Positions 1 to 6,226 of a DNA stretch of 6,313 nt are shown here, piece by piece (within the stretch, counting starts at the first letter, position 1; each line of letters begins with the position of its first letter). The stretch comes from CAZUPF01 sp964622035 (GTDB taxonomy: Bacteria > Patescibacteriota > WWE3 > JAUXAW01 > JAYEID01). The notes beneath the pieces are model-generated. The model did no database searches. It was not told the origin of the DNA and saw nothing but the letters and a program-made list of their open reading frames with translations. Made by a program: the position numbers and the translations under genes. The stretch lies in the NCBI GenBank assembly GCA_964622035.1, contig CAZUPF010000035.1, positions 1 to 6,313 on the forward strand, in the 5' to 3' direction.

Positions 1-1
1 G

Positions 2-2080
2 GCATCCAAGGCTAACGCCGCGGTTCTTGCCCAGTACGGGGATACCGTCGTTTTGGCCGCGGTGACTGAGGATGACCCCCGAGAAGGGGTGGATTACTTT
101 CCCCTACGGGTTGATTATGTTGAGCGTCTTTACGCTGGGGGAGTCATTAAGGGTTCCCGTTTTGTTAAGCGCGAGGGTCGGCCTACTGATGAGTCCGTTC
201 TCACCGGGCGAGTGATTGACCGCTCGATTAGACCCCTCTTTCCCAAAGAATATTTTCGGGATGTTCAAGTTATTATCACGGCGCTCTCGGTGGATCAGGA
301 GAACGATGCCGACCTTTTGGCCGTGGTAGCTGCGTCGGCCGCTTTAGCTATCTCCGATATCCCCTGGAATGGGCCCCTGGGCACGGTTCGTGTCGGTTAC
401 CGTACTTCGGAGGATGTGCTGGTTCTGAACCCAACCACCGACGAGCTGGTGGAGAGCGATTTGGACCTGATCGTTTCGGGAACAAAAGACAAGGTAGTGA
501 TGATTGAGGCCGGTGGTAAGGAGGTGCCCGAGGAGAAGATTGTTGAGGCGATTACATTTGGGCAGGAAAAGCTACAGCAGGTCGTTGGGGTGATAGAAGA
601 GTTGTGCCAGGCGGTGGGGAAGGAGAAGATCAAGGTGGGGGTGCCCGAAGTATTGGAAATTGAAGAGCGGGTTGAGGAGTTTGTCCGCCAGGAATTTGTT
701 CCGGAGATTCTGGCCGCGGGGCAGCTTACTGCGGACGAGCAGGCCGAGCGCCAAGAGCGGCTCTATGCGGAGTTTGAGGGGAAGCTGTCCAAGGCGGCGA
801 TGGATAAGATTTATGAGGTAATTGTCAAGAAGGCGGTGCGTGAGGCGATTCTTTCTAGTGATAAGAGGCTGGATGGCCGAGCGCTAGACGAGCTCCGCCC
901 GTTGGGGGCCGAGGTGGGCCTTCTGCCTCGCACCCACGGTTCAGCCCTATTCAACCGAGGTGGTACGCAGGTACTGACGGTGGCCACGCTGGGCCCGGCA
1001 TCCTTGAAGCAACTTCTGGAGGGGATGACTGGGGAGCGGACTAAGCTCTACATGCATCACTACTATTTCCCACCCTTCTCTACGGGGGAGACGAAACCGC
1101 TTCGGGGTCCCGGTCGTCGGGAGATCGGCCACGGGGCTTTGGCTGAGAAGGCCTTGCTGCCGATGATTCCTTCCGAGGAAGATTTTCCCTACGCTATTCG
1201 TTTGGTAAGTGAGTCCCTTTCTTCGTCGGGATCGACCTCCATGGCGGCCACGTGCGGTTCTACTCTGGCGTTGATGGATGCCGGGGTGCCGATTGCGGCG
1301 CCAGTAGCAGGGATCGCGATGGGGTTGGTGACCGATGGTGAGGGGAACTGCAAGGTCTTGACCGATATTGAGGCCTTGGAGGATTTCTATGGGGATATGG
1401 ATTTTAAGATTGCCGGAACCGAGAAGGGGGTAACGGCAATTCAACTAGATATCAAGATTGATGGATTGACTCCTGAGATAATTGCCGAGGCTGTCTCTGG
1501 GGCGCGAGTGGCCCGATTGGCTATTTTGGAAACGATCAAAGAGGCGATCGCCGCTCCGCGTGAGGAGTTGTCGGAGTATGCGCCTCGGATTACTACTGTG
1601 AAGATCGACCCGGCAAAAATTGGTAAGATTATCGGTCCGCGCGGGAAGATGATTAAGGCCATTGTCGAGGAAACGGGGGCGGATATTGATGTTAACGATG
1701 ATGGGCTGGTTTCAATCTCTTCCAAGGATCCCGTGGGGGCCGAGAAAGCCCGGACTTGGATTGAGCAGCTGGTTGAGGAGGTTGTAGTGGGTAAGGTTTA
1801 TGATGGTACGGTAACACGGATTATGGGGTTTGGCGCATTTGTGGAGGTTCTGCCGGGCCAGGAGGGTCTGGTGCATGTTTCGGAGCTGGCGCACCGTTAC
1901 GTGGACAACCCCCGAGATGTTGTTAAAGAGGGGGACAGTATTAGAGTGAAGTGTATCGAGATTGATCAAGAGGGTAGGGTTAACCTTTCAAAGAAGGCTT
2001 TGGAGCAGGACTCGGCTGGCGGTGAGGATCGCCCCTCCCGCCCCCCACAACGCCGTGGCGGTTCCGGACGCCGAAGATAA
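2..2080 (+). CDS. pnp: Polynucleotide phosphorylase (PNPase), 5' end missing
   Basis: PNPase degrades RNA 3'-5' using phosphate and releases nucleoside diphosphates; it acts as a cytoplasmic trimer and often joins RNA-decay complexes. The frame is open from base 2. The first codon aligns with about residue 24 of the E. coli enzyme, so some 23 residues lie outside the window; 692 residues are visible, and the estimated total (~715) matches the usual ~700. Seen in order: first RNase PH-like domain with the RNA-binding loop FVKREGRP (about 161-184) and an IDRSIRPLFP segment; an all-helical linker; second RNase PH-like domain with LPRTHGSALF and the metal/catalytic cluster EDFYGDMDFK. The equivalents of E. 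coli D486, D492 and K494 are all present (codons 1382, 1400, 1406). A KH domain follows with its GPRG loop at 1634-1645, then an S1 domain (about 1784-2008) and an Arg/Gly-rich basic tail. It appears fully functional. The TTG at 53 is internal, not the start. Confidence 0.97.
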   Translation, partial: ASKANAAVLAQYGDTVVLAAVTEDDPREGVDYFPLRVDYVERLYAGGVIKGSRFVKREGRPTDESVLTGRVIDRSIRPLFPKEYFRDVQVIITALSVDQENDADLLAVVAASAALAISDIPWNGPLGTVRVGYRTSEDVLVLNPTTDELVESDLDLIVSGTKDKVVMIEAGGKEVPEEKIVEAITFGQEKLQQVVGVIEELCQAVGKEKIKVGVPEVLEIEERVEEFVRQEFVPEILAAGQLTADEQAERQERLYAEFEGKLSKAAMDKIYEVIVKKAVREAILSSDKRLDGRALDELRPLGAEVGLLPRTHGSALFNRGGTQVLTVATLGPASLKQLLEGMTGERTKLYMHHYYFPPFSTGETKPLRGPGRREIGHGALAEKALLPMIPSEEDFPYAIRLVSESLSSSGSTSMAATCGSTLALMDAGVPIAAPVAGIAMGLVTDGEGNCKVLTDIEALEDFYGDMDFKIAGTEKGVTAIQLDIKIDGLTPEIIAEAVSGARVARLAILETIKEAIAAPREELSEYAPRITTVKIDPAKIGKIIGPRGKMIKAIVEETGADIDVNDDGLVSISSKDPVGAEKARTWIEQLVEEVVVGKVYDGTVTRIMGFGAFVEVLPGQEGLVHVSELAHRYVDNPRDVVKEGDSIRVKCIEIDQEGRVNLSKKALEQDSAGGEDRPSRPPQRRGGSGRRR

Positions 2081-2111
2081 ATCTTGTGGGCGGGGGGCCG
2101 TCTTCTCCTGG

Positions 2112-2140
2112 TTGAATAGTAGCCCCACTTCCCCTAGACT
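2112..2140 (+). promoter_or_regulatory. Possible promoter for the Lon-like gene
   Basis: TTGAAT (2112-2117) and TAGACT (2135-2140) are separated by exactly 17 nt. Each matches the sigma-70 consensus at four of six positions. Transcription would begin near 2147, only 2-3 nt before the ATG at 2150, giving an almost leaderless message. That fits the lack of a Shine-Dalgarno site: the only purine-rich stretch, GGTAAG, is 3 nt from the ATG and too close. The 69-nt gap after pnp shows no convincing terminator, so read-through from pnp is also possible. The match is weak and could be chance. Confidence 0.33.
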
Positions 2141-2149
2141 GGTAAGCAG

Positions 2150-3232
2150 ATGCCCAGAGGGACAGAACTCTTTCCGGAAATTAGAGAATTATCGGAGAAG
2201 ATTGAGAAGGCGACGCTCCCACCGGAGCTTAAGAGTAAGGCCTTGCAGCTGGTTCGCCAGCTCGACCGTATGGCCAAGCTTCGTAGCTACTCTTCGGAGT
2301 ACGAGTCTATCTCCCGCTATGTTGATCTGGTGACGAGTCTGCCCTGGAATACGCGCTCTCGGGATAATTTGGATTTGAAGAAGGCACGGGAGGTTTTGGA
2401 TAAAAACCATTACGGGATGGAGCTGGTTAAGGAGCGGGTGTTAGAGTACATTGCCATTTTGAATTTGACTGAGAGGGAACGCGGGCGGCGGGTAGAGGTA
2501 GCTACGGGCCCGCTGGCTATTACCCGGGCCTCCGTTCTCTGTTTTGTGGGGTTGCCTGGGATTGGCAAGACATCAGTCGGCTACTCGATTGCCCAGTCTT
2601 TGGGTCGTAAGTTTATTCGGGTGGCGATGGGCGGGATGGGTACAGCGGCACAGCTTCGGGGGCGCGCGCGTGCCTTTCCCATGGCCGAGCCCGGTTTGAT
2701 TGTGAAGGGTTTGAAGAAAGCGCAGACCAAAAACCCGGTTGTGCTTCTTGACGAGATTGATCGGGTTGGGGAGGAGGCGCGGGCGGAGGTAACGGGGGTA
2801 CTGCTGGAACTTTTGGATCCGGAGCAGAACTCTGAGTTTTTGGATTATTATCTTGATTTTCCCACCGACCTATCTGAGGCTCTTTTTATCTGTACTGCGA
2901 ATCACACCCGCACAATTGCTAATGCCGTTTTGGATCGTTTGGAAGTGATTCAGATGCCCGCATACTCTGATGAAGAGAAGATCGTTATCGGGCGGGATTT
3001 CCTTTTACCAAAATCATTGGAGGGGGCGGGGCTGTCGTCAGAGCAGTTGGTAATTGCGCCAGATGTTTGGCCGCAAATCGCTCGTCCGTTGGGTTACGAT
3101 GCCGGAATTCGAACCCTGGAGCGTACAATTCAGGGAATCTGCCGGCGGGTGGCCAAGAGTGTTGTCGAGGGGAAGATAAAAAAGGTAGGTATTTCCGCAG
3201 AGAACATCAAGGACTACTTACCGCGGTGGTAA
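2150..3232 (+). CDS. Lon-type AAA+ ATPase lacking N-terminal and protease domains
   Basis: At 360 residues this matches only the middle of Lon (about E. coli residues 240-585; full Lon is ~780). Residues 1-65 are the helical segment before the ATPase, ending in SLPWN. The ATPase follows: Walker A GLPGIGKT (134-141), a pore-loop aromatic F176 before EPG, Walker B VVLLDEID (197-204), LLDPEQN, sensor-1 N251, arginine finger R263 in LDRLEVI, and sensor-2 R321 in GIRTLER. All ATP-handling residues are present, so it is probably an active unfoldase-like ATPase. It stops at DYLPRW, exactly where Lon passes into its Ser-Lys protease domain. No protease sequence follows in any frame, because the next gene starts 17 nt later. 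Oddities: about 15 extra residues before Walker A (near 110-127), and the usual GDPASALLEVL is replaced by AEVTGVLLELL. In-frame stops at 2117, 2120 and 2135 support the 2150 start. Its role without a peptidase is unknown: a chaperone, a partner of another protease, or a regulatory ATPase. Confidence 0.9.
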   Translation: MPRGTELFPEIRELSEKIEKATLPPELKSKALQLVRQLDRMAKLRSYSSEYESISRYVDLVTSLPWNTRSRDNLDLKKAREVLDKNHYGMELVKERVLEYIAILNLTERERGRRVEVATGPLAITRASVLCFVGLPGIGKTSVGYSIAQSLGRKFIRVAMGGMGTAAQLRGRARAFPMAEPGLIVKGLKKAQTKNPVVLLDEIDRVGEEARAEVTGVLLELLDPEQNSEFLDYYLDFPTDLSEALFICTANHTRTIANAVLDRLEVIQMPAYSDEEKIVIGRDFLLPKSLEGAGLSSEQLVIAPDVWPQIARPLGYDAGIRTLERTIQGICRRVAKSVVEGKIKKVGISAENIKDYLPRW

Positions 3233-3249
3233 AGATTAATTAACTGCTT

Positions 3250-3861
3250 ATGCGTAAACAAGAACTTTTAGATCGTATCGCGGGGGCGGTCAACACTTGC
3301 TGTAAGTGTCGCTTGCACAAAACAAAGGGAAAGGCGGTGCCAGGGGAGGGTAAGGACAGCGCTCGGGTAATGTTTGTCGGCCAGTGCCCCGGTTTTAATG
3401 AGGATCGAGAGGGTCGGCCTTTTGTGGGAAAGTCGGGAAAGCTATTGGATGAGCTTTTGGGTTTGGTAGGCCTTTCGCGGGCGGAGGTGTTTATCACCAA
3501 TATTGTTAAGTGCCGCCCGCCCGAGAACAGAGATCCAATGGTGGATGAAGTACGCTCCTGTAAACCTTATTTGGCTGAGCAGATTAAGACGGTTAACCCG
3601 CGGGTGATAGTTACCCTCGGACGATTTGCGATGGAGCATTTTATTAAGGAGGGCTCAATTACTGAAAACCACGGTCGACCGGTGATGGTGGCGGGGAGGG
3701 TGGTTTTACCCCTCTTCCATCCGGCGGCAGCCCTCCGTAGCGCGCGGGTGGCGCGGGATCTGCGGGGGGATTTCAAAAAGATTCCTAAGATTTTGGCGGG
3801 GGAGCTTAAGGCGGAGGAGGCAAACAACAATAGCGATGACGACCAGATGAACTTACTGTGA
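3250..3861 (+). CDS. Family-4 (Fe-S) uracil-DNA glycosylase
   Basis: This enzyme removes uracil from DNA to start base-excision repair. The 203 residues hold the four cluster cysteines of the family: C17 and C20 (CxxC), C88 in NIVKCRPP and C104, with the 16-residue C88-C104 spacing of the Thermus enzyme. Motif 1 is GQCPGFNEDREGRPFVGK (44-61), which binds uracil and normally begins GEAPG or GEGPG; here the first acidic residue is Gln (Q45). N84 lies in the TNIVKC segment and H157 in the HPAAAL motif, both conserved. The C-terminus is an acidic, probably disordered linker ending in QMNLL, a good fit to the bacterial sliding-clamp-binding pentapeptide (QLxLF-like). The start follows the ATPase stop by 17 nt with no clear ribosome binding site. 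The old family label 'phage SPO1 DNA polymerase-related' refers to the same fold. Family assignment is firm; activity with Q45 is less sure. Confidence 0.95.
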   Translation: MRKQELLDRIAGAVNTCCKCRLHKTKGKAVPGEGKDSARVMFVGQCPGFNEDREGRPFVGKSGKLLDELLGLVGLSRAEVFITNIVKCRPPENRDPMVDEVRSCKPYLAEQIKTVNPRVIVTLGRFAMEHFIKEGSITENHGRPVMVAGRVVLPLFHPAAALRSARVARDLRGDFKKIPKILAGELKAEEANNNSDDDQMNLL

Positions 3862-3871
3862 GTTTTTAATC

Positions 3872-5581
3872 ATGCCTAAATTTAAACAACCAAAATTTAA
3901 GAAGGCGGATCAGCAGCGGGTTCTGCGCTTCGTTCCCCTCGGAGGTGCGGGGATGGTGACGCGGAACATGTTCGCTTACGAGTGTGGGGAGGACATTGTC
4001 ATCATTGACTGCGGTATTGGTTTTCCTGACTCAGAAATGTTGGGGGTAGATGTCACTATTCCAGACATCTCCTATTTGGAAAAGGAGGGTCGGGCCTCCC
4101 GGGTTCGGGGGATTGTCATCTCCCACGCGCACTATGACCACTTTGGTGCCCTTCCGCACATTCTACCTCGCCTGCCCGTTCCGGTTTACGGCTCTAGACT
4201 TACTTTGGAGTTTGTGAAGGCTTCCCTGGCCGACAAGGGTTCTCCGGAGCAGCACAACCTGATCGAAATCATTCCCGAGAAGGGGTCCTTTAGCCTGGGT
4301 TGTTTCAAAATCACCCCTTTTAGGGTTTGTCACTCGGTTCCCGACGCCCTGGGGTTTTTTATAGAGACCCCAGCGGGGAATGTTTTTCATGTACCGGATT
4401 ACAAATTTGACTGGACCCCCCTTGATGGGAAGCTGTTTGAGGTGGGCAAAGTGGCCCAATTGGCGGGTGGCGGTCGTCCGTTGGTGCTTGTTTCGGACTG
4501 CTTGGGTGCTAACGATAAAGGTTACACCCTTTCTGAGCGGGCGATTGGGGCCTCCTTAGCCAAGGAGATTGAGGGGGCACAGGAGCAGCTCTTTGTCGTT
4601 ACTATATCCTCCAATATTTCTAGGATTGCGCAGTCGGTCACGGCGGCTCGGGCTTGTGGACGGAAAGTTTGCTTCCTAGGGCGCTCGATGGAAAAGAGTG
4701 GTGCAATTGCTGAGAAGTTGGGGTATCTGACCTTCTCTCGGGGGGAGATAGTCCCGCCCCGGCAGGCGAAGAAGTTCGACCAGTCGCAACTAGTCTATAT
4801 TGCCGCCGGTTGTTATGGGCAGCATGGCTCGGCTATCGAGCGTCTTTCTCGGGAGGAGCACTCGCTGGTGGATCTTAAGAAGGGGGCGAAGGTCATCTTC
4901 TCCGGGGACCCCTCTCCTCCAGGAGCGCGAAACTCCGTTGATGTGGTTATTGATCGGTTGATTACACAGGGAGCGCAGGTCTCCTATTACGAAATTCAGG
5001 AGAACATGCATGTGTCGGGGCACGGTACCGCTGGGGATATTCAGATGTTGATGGGTTTGGTCAAGCCGAAATTTTTAATACCCATTGGTGGCGCCCCGAA
5101 GCATATGCGTTCGTACTCCGTTCTGGCGCAAGAGATGGGCCACCCGGTTGATAATATTCTTGAGCTCCAGGAGGGGCAGCTTCTGGATTTTTCTGGGGAG
5201 AAGGTGCGTCGAGGCAAGTTCTCTTTCCGGGATGTCCTGGTGGACGGTCTGCGGGTAGGGGATGTGGGGGAAGTGGTCTTAAAGGACCGACGGATTTTGG
5301 CGGATGACGGGGTGGTGGTTCTCATTGTTCCTATTGCCACGAAGACGGGAAGAATTTCTGGTTCGGTCGAGATTGCGACGCGGGGTTTCGTCTATGTTAA
5401 GGAATCGCAAGAGCTGCTTTCTAAATTGGAACGGGTGGTGCGGAAAGCAGTTGAGGCGCCGCCTTCCAAGAGGCAGGATTGGAAAAAGCTACGGCGGCAG
5501 ATTGAGCGACAGGCTTCGCAGTTCATTACCAGGGAAACGGGCCGCGCTCCCCTGATTCTCCCAGTAATTATCAAAACATAG
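3872..5581 (+). CDS. rnj: Ribonuclease J (metallo-beta-lactamase / beta-CASP nuclease)
   Basis: RNase J cuts RNA internally and digests it 5'-3'. At 569 residues it is full length. The lactamase half shows FPDSEMLGVDVTIPD, the metal motif HAHYDH (85-90), H154 in CHSVPD and D176 in HVPDYKFD. The beta-CASP part shows SDCLGANDKGYTLSE (motif A, D209), SSNISR, GRSM, and HVSGHG (motif C, H384). The C-terminal domain contains GDVGEVVLKDR, RGFVYV and a final LILPVI, as in characterised RNase J. Departures: the usual IPVHGE or IPVQGE reads IPIGGA (404-409), removing a His that serves as a metal ligand in some members; the usual PGNE reads PGAR (350-353); and the N-terminal GGxGE(I/V)GxNM is GGAGMVTRNM. 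These may mark a lineage-specific subfamily. The N-terminus is Lys-rich, with PKFK occurring twice. The start lies 10 nt after the UDG stop, without a Shine-Dalgarno site, so the two are probably co-transcribed. Confidence 0.95.
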   Translation: MPKFKQPKFKKADQQRVLRFVPLGGAGMVTRNMFAYECGEDIVIIDCGIGFPDSEMLGVDVTIPDISYLEKEGRASRVRGIVISHAHYDHFGALPHILPRLPVPVYGSRLTLEFVKASLADKGSPEQHNLIEIIPEKGSFSLGCFKITPFRVCHSVPDALGFFIETPAGNVFHVPDYKFDWTPLDGKLFEVGKVAQLAGGGRPLVLVSDCLGANDKGYTLSERAIGASLAKEIEGAQEQLFVVTISSNISRIAQSVTAARACGRKVCFLGRSMEKSGAIAEKLGYLTFSRGEIVPPRQAKKFDQSQLVYIAAGCYGQHGSAIERLSREEHSLVDLKKGAKVIFSGDPSPPGARNSVDVVIDRLITQGAQVSYYEIQENMHVSGHGTAGDIQMLMGLVKPKFLIPIGGAPKHMRSYSVLAQEMGHPVDNILELQEGQLLDFSGEKVRRGKFSFRDVLVDGLRVGDVGEVVLKDRRILADDGVVVLIVPIATKTGRISGSVEIATRGFVYVKESQELLSKLERVVRKAVEAPPSKRQDWKKLRRQIERQASQFITRETGRAPLILPVIIKT

Positions 5582-5600
5582 CTCCCAAAACCCTCCCAGG

Positions 5601-5629
5601 TTGAAACTCTATAAGATTTATGTTATAAT
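5601..5629 (+). promoter_or_regulatory. Strong sigma-70-type promoter with extended -10
   Basis: TTGAAA (5601-5606), a 17-nt spacer, then TATAAT (5624-5629), a perfect -10 preceded by TGT, so an extended TGn element is also present. The -35 differs from TTGACA at one base. Transcription should start near A5636. It lies 20 nt after the RNase J stop with no terminator between them. No ORF with a plausible ribosome site follows, so it most likely drives the structured RNA downstream. This is by far the best promoter in the window. Confidence 0.9.
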
Positions 5630-5637
5630 ACGGGTAT

Positions 5638-5655
5638 GCCTGGTAATAGGCAGGC
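5638..5655 (+). other. 5'-terminal RNA hairpin
   Basis: GCCTG (5638-5642) pairs with CAGGC (5651-5655) around an 8-nt loop, immediately after the inferred start. A competing pairing joins CAGG/TCG (5651-5658, one bulged C) with CGACCTG (5676-5682), so this part may switch between two folds. Confidence 0.5.
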
Positions 5656-5679
5656 TCGTTTGTACTTGGTGGTAGCGAC

Positions 5680-5726
5680 CTGTGGGGAGAGGCTAGAGAG
5701 GTAGGCTTTAGCTACTGTCCCCACAG
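5680..5726 (+). other. Long hairpin displaying an AGGTAGG loop
   Basis: CTGTGGGGA (5680-5688) pairs perfectly with TCCCCACAG (5718-5726). Above a small internal loop, GCTAGAG (5692-5698) pairs with CTTTAGC (5706-5712) through one G-U pair. The apical loop 5699-5705 is AGGTAGG, which contains the exact complement of the CCTACC motifs repeated downstream. Confidence 0.8.
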
Positions 5727-5766
5727 ATTATTACTCCCAGGTTGAAAGATCGGGCCTAGACCTACA

Positions 5767-5788
5767 TTGATAACTAGAGGGCTATCAA
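5767..5788 (+). other. RNA hairpin TTGATA/TATCAA
   Basis: A perfect 6-bp stem (5767-5772 with 5783-5788) encloses a 10-nt loop, with ACCTAC on its 5' side and ACCTACC on its 3' side. Confidence 0.6.
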
Positions 5789-5799
5789 CACCTACCCCC

Positions 5800-5820
5800 C
5801 CCCAGCCGAAGAAACTGGGG
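5800..5820 (+). other. RNA hairpin CCCCAG/CTGGGG
   Basis: A 6-bp GC-rich stem (5800-5805 with 5815-5820) has a 9-nt purine-rich loop. It is preceded by a run of nine C (5795-5803) and followed by a single-stranded TTACCTACCC. The C-run lets the stem slide register. Confidence 0.6.
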
Positions 5821-5834
5821 TTACCTACCCAACC

Positions 5835-5964
5835 GGAGAGTTCAATGAGGCTTCCCGATTTATCGGGATTAGCCGAATTAATCCGCCGAAGAGGCGGAAG
5901 ACTTAGGACGTTATTAAGACGGCCAAGTTTAGATAGAAGATTCTTCCTTACCTAAGAACTCTCC
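5835..5964 (+). other. Multibranch domain closed by a 9-bp long-range stem
   Basis: GGAGAGTTC (5835-5843) is the exact reverse complement of GAACTCTCC (5956-5964), 112 nt apart. Three helices nest inside: GGCT plus TCCCGA pairing with TCGGGA plus AGCC (5849-5874, loop TTTA, 2-nt bulge); TCCGCC/GGCGGA (5882-5898, loop GAAGA); and CTTAGG/CCTAAG (5902-5907 with 5951-5956, sharing one base with the closing stem). Perfect nesting of four helices is strong evidence for a real RNA junction. Confidence 0.78.
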
Positions 5965-5990
5965 TTCTGGACCTGGCCGTTTTGTTTTTT
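5919..5990 (+). terminator. Terminator-like stem and T-tract, or pseudoknot arm
   Basis: ACGGCCA (5919-5925) pairs perfectly with TGGCCGT (5974-5980), extendable to about 10 bp with the flanking AAG and TTT. The 3' arm runs straight into a stretch of ten T in eleven bases (5980-5990). This resembles an intrinsic terminator, but the enclosed span is long (48 nt). Its 5' arm lies inside the 5835-5964 domain and its 3' arm outside, so both together form a pseudoknot. Either it ends a ~355-nt RNA, acts conditionally, or is a structural linker in a longer RNA. Confidence 0.5.
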
Positions 5991-6015
5991 AGTAGTACCT
6001 ACAAACCTGCCTACT
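5991..6015 (+). other. RNA hairpin with CCTAC in its loop
   Basis: AGTAG (5991-5995) pairs with CTACT (6011-6015) around a 15-nt loop containing ACCTAC. The last two bases are also claimed by the next stem (6014-6018 with 6086-6090), so only one can form completely. Confidence 0.45.
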
Positions 6016-6090
6016 CGGGGTTACGATCTAGGGAACCTACCTTACCTCAACTAGGAGAGAGACTTCGGTCTCATTAACTACCTAACCGAG
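6014..6090 (+). other. Branched arm with C(UUCG)G tetraloop
   Basis: CTCGG plus TTA (6014-6018, 6021-6023) pairs with TAA plus CCGAG (6083-6090), leaving a GG bulge. Inside are a short CTAG/CTAG stem (6028-6031 with 6051-6054) whose 19-nt loop holds ACCTACC, and GAGAC/GTCTC (6059-6063 with 6068-6072) capped by UUCG. C(UUCG)G is a very stable loop typical of structured RNAs. Confidence 0.72.
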
Positions 6091-6101
6091 GATTAAACAG
6101 G

Positions 6102-6128
6102 TTACCTACCGAACCATCAAGTAGGTAG
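6102..6128 (+). other. Hairpin pairing CCTAC with GTAGG
   Basis: TTACCTAC (6102-6109) pairs with GTAGGTAG (6121-6128), closing with one U-G pair around an 11-nt loop. Here the repeated motif is itself in a helix, showing a local partner for it. This stem and the 5699-5705 loop could compete for the same CCTACC strands. Confidence 0.65.
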
Positions 6129-6138
6129 ATTTGTGGGG

Positions 6139-6170
6139 CTAGAAGATCTAGAAGATAGTAGTTAATACTA
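6139..6170 (+). other. Two small hairpins over a tandem 9-nt repeat
   Basis: CTAGAAGAT occurs twice in tandem (6139-6147 and 6148-6156). CTAGA/TCTAG (6139-6143 with 6147-6151, loop AGA) and TAGTA/TACTA (6156-6160 with 6166-6170, loop GTTAA) form adjacent stems. Confidence 0.5.
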
Positions 6171-6226
6171 AGCTTACGGTCCGAGATGAGCTCGAGGTTA
6201 CGAAGTAGAGACACAGATACTCAACG

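Larger units (their letters stand above)
5593..5747 (+). repeat. 14-nt direct repeat CTCCCAGGTTGAAA, two copies 141 nt apart
   Basis: Identical 14-mers occupy 5593-5606 and 5734-5747. The first supplies the -35 box of the strong promoter. The second lies inside the predicted RNA, just after the 5680-5726 hairpin, and has no good -10 at a proper distance (the best candidate, GATAAC, is 21 nt away). The repeat could be a duplicated regulatory site, a remnant of a tandem promoter duplication, or chance. Confidence 0.6.

Noticed and set aside
947..1444. Long antisense frame (165 codons) within pnp
   Set aside because: It lies opposite a highly conserved PNPase region and has no recognisable protein features; it is a shadow of a GC-rich gene.
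2081..2149. Terminator between pnp and the Lon-like gene
   Set aside because: Only a weak GTGGG/CCCAC pairing with a 33-nt loop is present, and no T-tract follows.
3181..3250. Frameshift or assembly error as the cause of the missing Lon protease domain
   Set aside because: The next gene starts 17 nt after the stop and no Lon protease-like sequence appears in any frame nearby.
1973..3470. GGTAGG in coding regions (1973, 3184, 3465) as base-pairing targets of the RNA
   Set aside because: A few copies of a 6-mer are expected in G-rich coding sequence, and none sits at a start site.
5767..5955. A 62-codon + strand reading frame starting with TTG
   Set aside because: It begins inside a hairpin stem with no ribosome binding site, has a low-complexity Pro/Arg-rich sequence, and its bases are fully accounted for by nested RNA stems.
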